A stretch of DNA of 36,552 nt from Acidimicrobiaceae bacterium (lineage in GTDB: Bacteria > Actinomycetota > Acidimicrobiia > Acidimicrobiales > Bog-793), in the NCBI GenBank assembly GCA_027365385.1, contig DAHXNN010000146.1:1-36552 (forward strand). The letters are read 5' to 3'. Numbering within the stretch: the stretch's first letter is position 1; each line of letters begins with the position of its first letter. This document shows positions 18,560 to 28,108 of the stretch, in pieces. The position numbers were made by a program, and so were the translations under genes. The notes below the pieces were generated by a model. That model did no database searches. It had not been told where the DNA came from and worked only from the letters and a program-made list of their open reading frames with translations.

Positions 18560-18820
18560 TTGCGCTGCTGGACCTTGCGCTGACGAGCCTTGTCGTCGCG
18601 CGACATCGTCTGGAGCGACTCGCCGGCGATCACGACATCGCCACTCGTAGGTTCCTCGAGGCTGCCGGCGATCGTGAGCAGGGTCGACTTGCCGGAGCCG
18701 CTCGGTCCCATGATCGCGACGAGCGCGCCACGTTCCACGGACAGCTCGACGTCTCGGACTGCATGGACCTCGACGACGCCTTCTCCAGACTTCGAGACGC
18801 GTCGCAGCTAGAGGAAGCTC
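18560..18820 (-). pseudogene. 5' fragment of a LolD/MacB-type ABC transporter ATPase
   Basis: [78 protein letters not shown], then homology ends; TAG stop immediately before the leading LRRVSK. Confidence 0.75.
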
Positions 18821-19394
18821 AACGACGGACCACCAGCCGACGGGCAAACCGCGGACCTGCCGACGCAGCTGGGAGCTCCGACGCAGCGCGTTTGAGACGC
18901 CCGTCGGCCGTGTCGAGCCAGCGGACGACCGAGTCGAGCCGGAAGAGCTCCGCGTCGACGACGAGCGCGAAGCTGAGGTCGAAATCGGCCTCATCCTCTT
19001 TGAGGCGCGTCCACTGCTGCATCAGCTCGACGAGATACCGGCGATGGACCTGGATCACGTCATGGACCGACACGCCCGGCACTCGTATCGCGGAGAGCAC
19101 CTTGATGACGAGCTCGTCACGCGGCGGCGAGGTCGTGTCCGGCGGAGTGTTCAACCAGGACGAGAGCTCGGTCGATCCGGCTCCGGTGATGTGGAACCCC
19201 TTTTGCGGGCTCTCGCTCTTGGACTCGTCCGACTCGACGAGACCGTCGCGTTCGAGGCGCTGCAGCGTCGTGTACACCTGGCCGATGTTGAGAGGCCAGA
19301 CCTCCCCGGTGCTGGACTCGAACTCCTTTTGCAGCTGGAGGCCATACTTCGGGCCCTCGCTCAGCAGGGCGAGGATCGCGTGACGGACGCTCAT
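18819..19394 (-). CDS. PadR family transcriptional regulator
   Basis: MSVRHAILALLSEGPKYGLQLQKEFE...WPLNIGQVYTTLQRLERDGLV...YHITGAG-like wing. Confidence 0.92.
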   Translation of the reverse strand: MSVRHAILALLSEGPKYGLQLQKEFESSTGEVWPLNIGQVYTTLQRLERDGLVESDESKSESPQKGFHITGAGSTELSSWLNTPPDTTSPPRDELVIKVLSAIRVPGVSVHDVIQVHRRYLVELMQQWTRLKEDEADFDLSFALVVDAELFRLDSVVRWLDTADGRLKRAASELPAASAGPRFARRLVVRR

Positions 19395-19414
19395 CGTAGG
19401 AGCCGATGGCTGAT

Positions 19415-19427
19415 CATACGCGGTATG
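19415..19427. promoter_or_regulatory. Candidate PadR operator palindrome CATAC-GCG-GTATG
   Basis: Inverted repeat 21 bp upstream of the padR ATG, in the intergenic region divergent to the ABC ATPase gene. Confidence 0.4.
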
Positions 19428-19575
19428 GTACAACGCGAGACAACGACGTCGAGGCCCGCTCCCGAGCCGGCAACGCCGAGTGGCTCGAAGATCTACCAGC
19501 GATCGGGCGGTCGACGCGCCTGACGAGAGCGACGCACCACGACCGGAGCGCGATGACTACTCCACCGAGCAGACG

Positions 19576-20517
19576 ATGATCGAGGCGCATGCTCTCACCA
19601 AGCGCTATGGCGAGACGCTCGCGGTCGACGAGCTCAGCTTCGAGGTGCGTCCTGCCGTCGTGACGGGCTTCCTCGGGCCGAACGGATCGGGCAAGTCGAC
19701 GACGATGCGGATGATCGTGGGCCTCGACGCGCCAAGCAAGGGCGACGTCAGGGTGAACGGCCGCCGTTACCACGACCTCCCCTGGCCGCTCCACGAGGTC
19801 GGTGCGCTCTTGGAGGCCAAGGCGATCCATCCAGGACGCTCCGCCCGGGCCCACCTGCGAATGCTCGCCGAGACCAACCACATCGCAGGTGCGCGTGTCG
19901 ACGAGGTTCTGGAGATCGTCGGCCTTACCTCGGTCGCGGGCCAGCGTGCCGGCAAGTTCTCGCTCGGCATGGGCCAGCGGCTCGGCATCGCGGCGGCGCT
20001 CCTCGGCGACCCGGAGGTGCTGTTGTTCGACGAGCCGGTGAACGGCCTCGACCCCGATGGCATCCGGTGGGTGCGCAACCTCTTGAAGGGACTCGCGCGC
20101 GAGGGGCGGACGGTCTTCGTCTCGAGCCACCTGATGAGCGAGATGGCGCTCACCGCGGACGAGGTCGTGATCATCGGAAGGGGGCGCCTCATCGCCCAGG
20201 TCCCCGTCGATCGGCTGATCAACCAGAGCTCCCAACGCTTCGTCCGCGTCCGCTCACCGGAGATCGACAAGCTCCGTGATGCGCTCGAGACCAACGGCGC
20301 GACCGCCGTGATCGAAGAGGACGGCTCGCTCTCGGTCCGCGGTGCCGACGAGGTCGCCATCGGCGAGCTCGCGGCGAGGATCCCGGTCGTCCTCCACGAG
20401 CTCTCGCCGCAGTCTGCGTCCCTCGAAGACGCATTCATGGAGCTCACCGAGGAGAGCGTCGAGTACCACGGCGCGGTAACCGCCAACGCGACGGCATCGA
20501 CGGGGACCGACCGGTGA
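19576..20517 (+). CDS. ABC transporter ATP-binding protein
   Basis: MIEAHALTKRYGETLAVDELSFEV, GFLGPNGSGKSTTMRMIVGL, KFSLGMGQRLGIAAALLGDPEVLLFDEPVNGLDP. Confidence 0.95.
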   Translation: MIEAHALTKRYGETLAVDELSFEVRPAVVTGFLGPNGSGKSTTMRMIVGLDAPSKGDVRVNGRRYHDLPWPLHEVGALLEAKAIHPGRSARAHLRMLAETNHIAGARVDEVLEIVGLTSVAGQRAGKFSLGMGQRLGIAAALLGDPEVLLFDEPVNGLDPDGIRWVRNLLKGLAREGRTVFVSSHLMSEMALTADEVVIIGRGRLIAQVPVDRLINQSSQRFVRVRSPEIDKLRDALETNGATAVIEEDGSLSVRGADEVAIGELAARIPVVLHELSPQSASLEDAFMELTEESVEYHGAVTANATASTGTDR

Positions 20518-21653
20518 ACGGGTCGTCGATCGCTTCGAGCTCGGGTGGGACGATGCTCCTCGCTGCCGTGGTGGGTCACCACCACCAACGAGCACCCTTC
20601 CTGGCGATCCTCGTGCTCCTCGTGCTCGTCGTCGGCGGGGTTGTCGTCGTGCAACGACGTCGCGACCGCCGTCCGCTCAACGACGCGCCGTCGCCCCGGA
20701 CATACGAGGAGCCGCTGCCGGTCCCAACCGACAGGCAACGCGCCGTCGCCAGCTCCGGTAGCAAAGCGCCGCGAAGTACCGATCTGGCGGCGCGCGTTGG
20801 TGAGCGTCTCCCGACCACCACGCGTGGCGAGAGGGGGGGCACCACGTTGGACGAGGCAATGCCGCGAGGGCGATACGGCATCTCGGGATTGCTTCGCTCG
20901 GAGTGGACCAAGCTGTGCAGCGTGCGCTCCACCATGTGGACGCTCGGCATCACCATCGTGCTCGGCATCGGCGTCTCCGTCCTCGCCACCACAGAGACCC
21001 GGGCTCACTGGCTCACCACGTCGTCCGCCAGCCGTCAGGGCTTCGACCCGATCAGCACGAGCCTTGTCGGCGTGTTCATCGGACAGTTCGCGATCGGTGT
21101 CCTCGGCGTCCTCGTCATGAGCGCCGAGTACGGGACTGGAACCATGCGGGCGACGCTCTCGGCAGCGCCGCGCCGTCCACTCGTGCTCGTCGCGAAGGTG
21201 ATCGTGTTCGGCGTGGTCGCGCTCGTCGTCGCAGAGGTCGTCTCGTTCCTCGCGTTCTTCGTCGGCCAGGCGCTGCTCACCGCACCGGCGCCCCATGCGA
21301 CGCTCGGGAGTCCCGGCGCGTGGCGGGCGGTGGTCGGAAGCGGTCTCTACGTCGGCGTTCTCGGTCTCTTCTCGCTCGGACTCGCGACGATCATCCGCCA
21401 CACCGCGGGAGCAATCAGCGCCTTCGTCGGCGTGCTGCTCGTGCTCCCGTTGATCGTCCAAGCCCTCCCCTCCTCGATCAAGTTCGACGTACGGCGATTT
21501 CTACCCGACCGAATCGGCGCGCAGATCCTCAACGGACCCGCGAGTGGCTTTCCCGGCGCGTTCTCGCCGTGGATCGGCTTGCTCGTCCTCTGCGGGTACG
21601 CGGCGGCAGTCCTCGTGATCGGCGGTGTGCTGCTCGTACGCCGGGACGCTTGA
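20514..21653 (+). CDS. ABC-2 type permease with N-terminal extra TM/linker extension
   Basis: Overlaps the ATPase stop; N-terminal AILVLLVLVVGGVVVVQRRRDRR, polar linker, then YGISGLLRSEWTKLCSVRSTMWTLGI...VLVMSAEYGTGTMRATLSAAPRR typical of ABC-2 permeases. Confidence 0.88.
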   Translation: MNGSSIASSSGGTMLLAAVVGHHHQRAPFLAILVLLVLVVGGVVVVQRRRDRRPLNDAPSPRTYEEPLPVPTDRQRAVASSGSKAPRSTDLAARVGERLPTTTRGERGGTTLDEAMPRGRYGISGLLRSEWTKLCSVRSTMWTLGITIVLGIGVSVLATTETRAHWLTTSSASRQGFDPISTSLVGVFIGQFAIGVLGVLVMSAEYGTGTMRATLSAAPRRPLVLVAKVIVFGVVALVVAEVVSFLAFFVGQALLTAPAPHATLGSPGAWRAVVGSGLYVGVLGLFSLGLATIIRHTAGAISAFVGVLLVLPLIVQALPSSIKFDVRRFLPDRIGAQILNGPASGFPGAFSPWIGLLVLCGYAAAVLVIGGVLLVRRDA

Positions 21654-21726
21654 AGAGGCCTCCTTCGAACCGTCGTCCGCCAGGAGCCTCGTGCCGTCAG
21701 GATCGTGTCCTGGAGCTGGTCCGGCG

Positions 21727-22008
21727 TCACGCTCGAGCAGACGAGATGTCCTTCGGCAAGATCCTGCGCGCGTGACATCGGAAGCTGACGACGTGGCCGT
21801 CGTTCACCCGACACGAAGATCGTCGGCTCGAGTGCCGGCGGTCGCGGACTCGTAGGGCGCGACGTCCAGGTGAGACCGGTATCTCGATCGTGTCACCGTC
21901 CCACCAAGTTGACCCAGCGTCTCGACTGTCGACCACGACGTCGAACGTGCCACGGTGGGCTACCTCCATCACGGGTGCCTTCCGCGTCAACTTGCGCGTT
22001 GCCGACAC
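21727..22008 (-). CDS. Small hypothetical protein
   Basis: VMEVAHRGTFDVVVDSRDAGSTWWDGDTIEIPVSPGRRALRVRDRRHSS...NDGHVVSFRC; resembles small beta-rich actinobacterial hypothetical proteins. Could be a remnant. Confidence 0.45.
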   Translation of the reverse strand: MSATRKLTRKAPVMEVAHRGTFDVVVDSRDAGSTWWDGDTIEIPVSPGRRALRVRDRRHSSRRSSCRVNDGHVVSFRCHARRILPKDISSARA

Positions 22009-22082
22009 CTCGAGTCTCCCTTCGGTCGGGCCTGTAAGCTTCGTCCGTCGGTCATGCAGTCACGGACATGAACCCAGCTAGC

Positions 22083-22709
22083 TCACTTCGTCTTTCGCGT
22101 CGCCAGGTCGAAAATGGTGGCGATCTCTCTCGCGTATCTGTCGACGTCGAGGTCCGGGTCACGGACGATCCGGTGAGGCACTGAGTCGATGGCTGCTCGG
22201 ATCGCCACGGCCATCACCCCTGGGTCGAAGTCGCTACGGAGCTCCCCTTCGGCCTGAAGGCGCGCAAGGAGCTCTTCGAGAAGGTGGACCGCGACGTCGA
22301 CATCCCGACCATCGACGCGCCTGCGACCTTCGGTCGTCAGGCCACCGCTCCGTGCAATGTCGACGATGGCCACCATGTGGTTCCGGTGCTCACGCATGAA
22401 CGCGAGATTGGACTCGATGTACGCGCGAAGCGCCGCCGGTCCGGTCGATTCGGCGAGGATGCGCGGGATCATGTAGGCCCGACCGGCTTCGATGACCTCG
22501 GTCACGACCTGCCTGATCAGGTCGTCCTTGCCCGCGAAGTGGTAGCTGATCACGCCTTTGCTGATACCGATCCGCTCGGCAATGCGAGCGAGGGACGCCT
22601 GCGCGAAGCCGACCTCGGCGATCGTGTCGATCGCGGCGGCAACGATCTGCCGGCGCCGAGCGCTCTCCGTGAACGTCCGCTCCTCAGTTCCTGTCGCCGT
22701 ATCGGTCAT
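22083..22709 (-). CDS. TetR family transcriptional regulator
   Basis: RRQIVAAAIDTIAEVGFAQASLARIAERIGISKGVISYHFAGKDDLIRQV. Confidence 0.94.
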   Translation of the reverse strand: MTDTATGTEERTFTESARRRQIVAAAIDTIAEVGFAQASLARIAERIGISKGVISYHFAGKDDLIRQVVTEVIEAGRAYMIPRILAESTGPAALRAYIESNLAFMREHRNHMVAIVDIARSGGLTTEGRRRVDGRDVDVAVHLLEELLARLQAEGELRSDFDPGVMAVAIRAAIDSVPHRIVRDPDLDVDRYAREIATIFDLATRKTK

Positions 22710-22850
22710 GCGCAGAATGTTGGCGGCCTAGCCATACGGTCAGATATTAGTACAGATGGACAGCACTCGTGCTAGCTTCCAAGTCGTGCGACGAAGCGGG
22801 CTCTGCGAGCGGGCTGCCCGGACGGAAGTCGCCGACGTACGCGCTCGTCC

Positions 22851-23837
22851 ATGACCTCGGAGCAAGCCGTGACATCACTCGGCGGCGGAACGAGTGCTGA
22901 ACACGCGCTCGTCGTCGAGCATCTGACCAAGCGATTCGGCGACCGCCTCGCGTACGAGGACGTTTCCTTCGACGTCGGCTATGGCGAGGTCTTCGGCTTC
23001 CTCGGTCCAAACGGGGCTGGGAAGACCACGACCGTGCGGACGCTCGGCACCCTGCTCGCGCCGACGTCGGGTACGGCGACTATCGCCGGTATTCCCCTAA
23101 GTGCCGAGTCAGCTCCGGCTATCCGGGCACGGATCTCGATCATGCCCGAGTCTCCCGGGCTCTACCTCCGCCTCACCGTCGCGGAGAACCTCGAGTGCTT
23201 CGCCCGCCTCTACCAGCTTACCGATGTTCACAGCCGAATCGACCGGTCGCTGCAGGCGGTCAATCTCGCCGATCGTGCGAACGACCCCTGCGGCTCGTTA
23301 TCGAAAGGTCTCCGCCAGCGCGTCGCACTTGCCAGGGCGCTCCTCAACGACCCGACAGTCCTGTTCCTCGACGAGCCCACCTCCGGGCTCGACCCGGTCG
23401 CGACACGCGACGTTCACCAGCTCATTGCCGCATTGCGCGAGCGAGGGGTGACGATCTTCCTCACGACGCATCGGCTGGAGGAGGCCGAGCGCCTATGCCA
23501 TCGGGTGGCGATCCTGAACACCACGCTGCGCCTCATTGGGCGCCCCGACGAGTTGCGCAAGCAACTGTTCACTCGCAGCCTCGAGGTGCGAACGCGATCC
23601 CTGCTCGACGATCCCGGTCGCGTCTTCGCGGGGCTCGCGGACGTTGAGCATTGGGAGCGGTCGCCATCCGGCCCCTACGTGCTGAGCGTCACCGATCCCG
23701 ATGCCGCGGCACCGGGCGTCGCACGAGCACTCGTGGCCGCGAACGTTGACATCATCTCACTTACCGAGTCGCGTCACTCCCTGGAGGACGTCTACCTCGA
23801 GCTCGTCAACGAGGACGTCGAGGCGGCGAAGCGATGA
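22851..23837 (+). CDS. ABC transporter ATP-binding protein (NatA-like)
   Basis: GFLGPNGAGKTTTVRTLGTLLAPTSG, GSLSKGLRQRVALARALLNDPTVLFLDEPTSGLDP. Confidence 0.95.
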   Translation: MTSEQAVTSLGGGTSAEHALVVEHLTKRFGDRLAYEDVSFDVGYGEVFGFLGPNGAGKTTTVRTLGTLLAPTSGTATIAGIPLSAESAPAIRARISIMPESPGLYLRLTVAENLECFARLYQLTDVHSRIDRSLQAVNLADRANDPCGSLSKGLRQRVALARALLNDPTVLFLDEPTSGLDPVATRDVHQLIAALRERGVTIFLTTHRLEEAERLCHRVAILNTTLRLIGRPDELRKQLFTRSLEVRTRSLLDDPGRVFAGLADVEHWERSPSGPYVLSVTDPDAAAPGVARALVAANVDIISLTESRHSLEDVYLELVNEDVEAAKR

Positions 23838-24574
23838 ACTTCAGTTGGACGCGAGTCGGGGCGATCCTCCAAAAGGAGCTTCGCGACTACCGGCGCAACC
23901 GATTCATCATCTACACGATGTCGTTCATGCCGCTGCTCTTCGTTGTCTTGCCAGTGATCCAGCTCCTCACGATCAAGGCTTCGATCAGCTCGAGCAAGCT
24001 CGACACGCGCATCGGCCTTTCCATGCTCTACATGCTGCTCATCCCCGCGATGATCCCGTCCGCGCTCTCCGCGTACTCGGTGGTCGGTGAGCGGGAGCAG
24101 GGCACCCTCGAGCCGATCCTTGGCACGCCGATTCGACGCGAGGAGTTCCTCATCGGAAAGGCACTGGCGACGTTCATTCCGACACTCGTGATCGCGTTCG
24201 CGATCTTCGGCATCTTTCTCGCCGCGACCGCTCTCTTCGCAAACCCCGTCGTCGTGTCCGCCATCTTCGAACGCTCACATGTGCTTGTGCAGCTGCTCTT
24301 CACACCACTGCTCGCGGGATGGTCGATCTGGGTAGGCATTGCCATCTCGTCGCGCTCCTCCGATGTCCGGGTTGCCCAGCAGTTCAGCAGCTTTGCGAGC
24401 CTGCCCCCGCTCGCGATCGTGGCGCTCATGTCGTTCAACGTCGTCACTCCCTCGGCCAGCCTCGCGCTCGGGCTCGCCGGCGGATTGCTCGTCCTCGACG
24501 TGTTCGGCTGGCGCGCCGTGGCCGCGATGTTCGACCGCGAACGGCTTCTCGCCGGCGGGCGGGGCCGACGATGA
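23834..24574 (+). CDS. ABC-2 type permease (NatB-like)
   Basis: AILQKELRDYRRNRFIIYTMSFMPLLFVVLPV...GEREQGTLEPILGTPIRREEFLIGKALATFIPT; overlaps the upstream ATPase stop. Confidence 0.92.
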   Translation: MNFSWTRVGAILQKELRDYRRNRFIIYTMSFMPLLFVVLPVIQLLTIKASISSSKLDTRIGLSMLYMLLIPAMIPSALSAYSVVGEREQGTLEPILGTPIRREEFLIGKALATFIPTLVIAFAIFGIFLAATALFANPVVVSAIFERSHVLVQLLFTPLLAGWSIWVGIAISSRSSDVRVAQQFSSFASLPPLAIVALMSFNVVTPSASLALGLAGGLLVLDVFGWRAVAAMFDRERLLAGGRGRR

Positions 24575-24777
24575 CCAAGGAGCGGGTCCGATCGACGGAC
24601 GGCAAGCTCCGGCTGTTCTACCTACCTGCCTACTCACCCCAGCTCAACCCGGGCGAGTGGGCCTGGCAGAACGTGAAGGACGCTCGGATTAGGACCAGTG
24701 CAGGGGAACGTTTCACTTCCACGCCGATCATCAGATGGCTTGTAAGAGCAGGTGATTCCTCCGCGACTGCGTCGTAG
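24571..24777 (+). pseudogene. IS630-family transposase C-terminal remnant in a chimeric short ORF
   Basis: VRSTDGKLRLFYLPAYSPQLNPGEWAWQNVKDARI matches the DDE C-terminal block of IS630 transposases; ATG at 24571 overlaps the permease stop (ATGA). Confidence 0.8.
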
Positions 24778-24929
24778 AGATCGGCTGCCGGGCATGAGCG
24801 GCTCGCCCATTTCCAGAACGTGAGCCGTGCTGTCCCGCGCCGTCGGTAGGACGTGTCTCCTCACCCGCGCTTCCCACAATGTCGGCCCGGCCGGACCGAC
24901 GGCTGCCTCGACCCACTCACGACCCGGCG

Positions 24930-27900
24930 TCAGGAGAAATCCCTACTTCGGGTCGTCACAGCCAGGACAAGCTCCTCGATGCGCTCGGCCGTGATGTTGA
25001 CGACACCGCCTGCCGACTCGGCACGGCCGCGCACGACCATCGCGGTCGCTCCGGCCGCGACCTTGCGATGCCGCTTCCAGCAGCCGACGGAGACGACGAC
25101 GTTGACGAGCCCGGTCTCGTCCTCGAGGTTGATGAAGGTGACACCGCCGGCCGTCTCTGGGCGTTGGCGGTGCGTCACGACGCCGGCCACCGTCACCTTC
25201 GTGCCGTCCTCCACCTCCCTCAGCTCGGCTGCGGTCGTCACGCCCCGGAGGTCCAAGTCCGGGCGGACGAGCTCGGTGAGCGACGAGTCCACGCTGATCC
25301 CGGTCGCCCAGAGGTCCGCCACCAGCTCCTCGTTCCGCTCCATCTCCGGCAGCTTCGGCGGCTCTGCACCTGTGACCATCCCGGCGAGCTGGCCGGGCTT
25401 GGCCGCGGCCACAGCTCCTGCTGACCACAGGGCGCCCCGGCGGCCCTCCCGGCCGAGCCGAGCCAGCGCTCCGGCCGTCGCGAGTGCCTCGAGATGCCCT
25501 GCGTTGAGCTCCGCCCGGCGCGACAGGTCCTCCAGGTCGACATACGGCGCACCGGCGGCGATGCGCTCCGCCACGTCGTCACCGATCGAGCGCACCGAGG
25601 AGAGGCCGAGGCGGAGCGCCGCGGTCGTCGCGCCTTTGCTCACTGGCTCGAGGCTCGCGACCGCACCGCTCACGTTCACCTCGGCGCGGCGCACGGTCAC
25701 CCCGTGCCGGCGAGCGTCCGCGACGAGCGTGCGCGGTGCCCAGAACCCCATCGGTTGGGAGTTGAGGAGCCCCGCACAGAACGCTGCCGGGTAGTGGAGC
25801 TTCAGCCACGACGACGAGTAGACGAGGTAGGCGAAGGACACGCTGTGGGACTCCGGGAAGCCGAAGTTCGCGAACGCCGCCATCCGGCTCCACAGCTCGT
25901 CGGCCACGTCGCCGACGATGCCGCGAGTGGCCATCCCGGCGTAGAAGCGACCGCGGAGCGCCTCCATGCGCAAGGCCGAGCGCTTCGAGCTCATGGCCTG
26001 GCGGAGCTGGTCGGCCTCGGCCGGTGAGAAGCCGGCGACGTCGATCGCCATCTGCATGAGCTGCTCCTGGAACAGCGGCACCCCGAGAGTCTTCTTCAGC
26101 GACGGCTCGAGGAGCGGGTGGAGGTAGGTCACCTTCTCCTTGCCGGCCCGCCGCCGCAGGAAGGGGTGGACCGAGCCACCCTGGATCGGACCGGGCCGGA
26201 TGAGGGCGACCTCGATGACGAGGTCGTAGAAGGTCCGGGGTCGAAGCCGCGGCAGCGTCCCCATCTGCGCCCGGGACTCCACCTGGAACACCCCAACCGT
26301 GTCGGCCGCGCAGAGCAGGTCGTAGACAGCGGGCTCCTGCGGCAGCTCGGCGAGGTCGACCTCGACCCCGTGGAACTCGGTGACGAGATCGACGGTGCGG
26401 TGCAGGGCCTCGAGCATCCCAAGTCCGAGCAGGTCGAACTTCACGAGGCCTGCCGCCGCGCAGTCGTCCTTGTCCCACTGGAGCACCGTGCGGCCGGGCA
26501 TCGTCGCCCACTCGACCGGGCAGACCTCGGCGATCGGGCGGTCGCACATCACCATGCCGCCCGAGTGGATGCCGAGGTGGCGCGGGAAGCCCTCGAGCCG
26601 GGTCGCGAGCTCGACCACATGGTCGGGGATGTCGTTCGTTCGTTGGCCGAGGTGGTCGGTCTCCCCCGCCGCCGCGGCGACCCGGCCGCGGCGTTCGAGC
26701 TGCTTCGACCATCGGTCGACGGTACCCATCGGGTAGCCGAGCACGCGGGCGGCGTCGCGGATCGCCGAGCGGGGCCGGTAGGTGATGACATTCGCGACCT
26801 GCGCCGCGCGGTCGCGGCCGTGGCGCTCGTAGACGTACTGGATCACCTCCTCCCTGCGCCCGCTCTCGATGTCGAGGTCGATGTCGGGCGGCCCGTCGCG
26901 CTCGGTCGACAGGAAGCGCTCGAAGAGCAGGCCGAGCGAGACCGCGTCCGCGAGCGTGATCCGGAGCGCGTAGCAGACCGCCGAGTTCGCGGCCGAGCCG
27001 CGCCCTTGGCAGTAGATACCGCTCCGCCGGCAGAACTCGACCAAGTCCCAGACGACGAGGAAGTAGCCGGGGAAGCCGAGGTGCTCGATCACTCCGAGCT
27101 CGTGGTCGATCTGCGCCCACGCGCCGGGGGCCCGCTCCGCGCCCCGCGGGCCATAGCAAGCGGTGGCGCCCTCCTCGGTGAGGTGGCGGAGGTAGGCCAT
27201 GTCGTCCATGCCGTCAGGGAGCGGGAACGGCGGCAACCCCGGGGCGACGAGCTTCAAGTCGAACGTGAGCTCCGCCGCGAGCTCGGCGGTGCGCTCGACC
27301 GCTCCGGGGTAGCGGCGGAAGCGCCGGGCCTGCTCCGCGGGCGAGCGCAGGTGCGCGGACGGCCCCGGCGGCAGCCAGCCGTCGAGGTCGTCGAGCGAGT
27401 GCCGGGAGCGGATCGCCGCTAGCGCGCACGCAAGCGGATGGCCGGTGGGACTCGCGTAGTGGGCGTTCGCTGTCGCCACGAGCGGTACACCCCGGTCGGT
27501 CGCAAGGACGGCGAGAGCGTCGTTGCGCGCCGAGTCGAGCGGCTCGTCGTGGTCCCACAGCTCGACGGCGACGTTGTCGCGTCCGAAGGTGGCGGTGAGC
27601 TCGTCGAGTGCCCGGCACGCGGCACGCGGGCCGTCGGTCACGAGCGCCGCGGGCACGGCCCCCTTCCGGCACGCGGTGAGGGCGAGCAGATGGCCTCCGG
27701 CCGCCGCGGCGATAGCTTCGAGCGAAAAACTCGGCCGGCCCTTCTCGCCGCCGGCGAGCTGGGCCGCGGCGATCGCGGTCCCGAGACGCGCGTAGCCTTC
27801 GGGGTCCCGGGCGAGGAGGACGAGGTGCTGGCCCGGCGGGTCCGGCTCGCCGACCGGGCGCTTCGCGATCCCGAGGGTCACCTCTGCGCCGAAGATCGTC

Positions 27901-28082
27901 GGCACGCCGAGCTGGCGGGCGGCCTCGGCGAAGCGGACGACGCCGTAGTAGCCGTCGTGGTCGGTCAGCGCGCACGCGGCGAGCCCGAGGCGAGCCGCCT
28001 CGACGACGAGCTCCTCAGGCGACGACGCGCCGTCGAGGAAGCTGAAGTTCGAATGGCAGTGCAACTCGGCGTACTCAACCAT
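24930..28082 (-). CDS. dnaE2: Error-prone DNA polymerase III alpha-type subunit DnaE2
   Basis: N-terminal PHP MVEYAELHCHSNFSFLDGASSPEELV; GPPDIDLDIESGRREEVIQYVYERHGR; C-terminal OB-fold EVEDGTKVTVAGVVTHRQRPETAGGVTFINLEDETG; paired with imuB. Confidence 0.95.
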   Translation of the reverse strand: MVEYAELHCHSNFSFLDGASSPEELVVEAARLGLAACALTDHDGYYGVVRFAEAARQLGVPTIFGAEVTLGIAKRPVGEPDPPGQHLVLLARDPEGYARLGTAIAAAQLAGGEKGRPSFSLEAIAAAAGGHLLALTACRKGAVPAALVTDGPRAACRALDELTATFGRDNVAVELWDHDEPLDSARNDALAVLATDRGVPLVATANAHYASPTGHPLACALAAIRSRHSLDDLDGWLPPGPSAHLRSPAEQARRFRRYPGAVERTAELAAELTFDLKLVAPGLPPFPLPDGMDDMAYLRHLTEEGATACYGPRGAERAPGAWAQIDHELGVIEHLGFPGYFLVVWDLVEFCRRSGIYCQGRGSAANSAVCYALRITLADAVSLGLLFERFLSTERDGPPDIDLDIESGRREEVIQYVYERHGRDRAAQVANVITYRPRSAIRDAARVLGYPMGTVDRWSKQLERRGRVAAAAGETDHLGQRTNDIPDHVVELATRLEGFPRHLGIHSGGMVMCDRPIAEVCPVEWATMPGRTVLQWDKDDCAAAGLVKFDLLGLGMLEALHRTVDLVTEFHGVEVDLAELPQEPAVYDLLCAADTVGVFQVESRAQMGTLPRLRPRTFYDLVIEVALIRPGPIQGGSVHPFLRRRAGKEKVTYLHPLLEPSLKKTLGVPLFQEQLMQMAIDVAGFSPAEADQLRQAMSSKRSALRMEALRGRFYAGMATRGIVGDVADELWSRMAAFANFGFPESHSVSFAYLVYSSSWLKLHYPAAFCAGLLNSQPMGFWAPRTLVADARRHGVTVRRAEVNVSGAVASLEPVSKGATTAALRLGLSSVRSIGDDVAERIAAGAPYVDLEDLSRRAELNAGHLEALATAGALARLGREGRRGALWSAGAVAAAKPGQLAGMVTGAEPPKLPEMERNEELVADLWATGISVDSSLTELVRPDLDLRGVTTAAELREVEDGTKVTVAGVVTHRQRPETAGGVTFINLEDETGLVNVVVSVGCWKRHRKVAAGATAMVVRGRAESAGGVVNITAERIEELVLAVTTRSRDFS

Positions 28083-28108
28083 GCGGCACTCCCGCCGCGC
28101 AGGCGACG

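Noticed and set aside
19767-21461. 564-aa minus-strand ORF
   Set aside because: Antisense to a clear ABC ATPase/permease pair; low-complexity acidic/basic composition, no recognisable domain.
26118-27422. 434-aa plus-strand ORF antisense to dnaE2
   Set aside because: Repetitive Glu/Arg/Val composition typical of antisense frames in high-GC genes.
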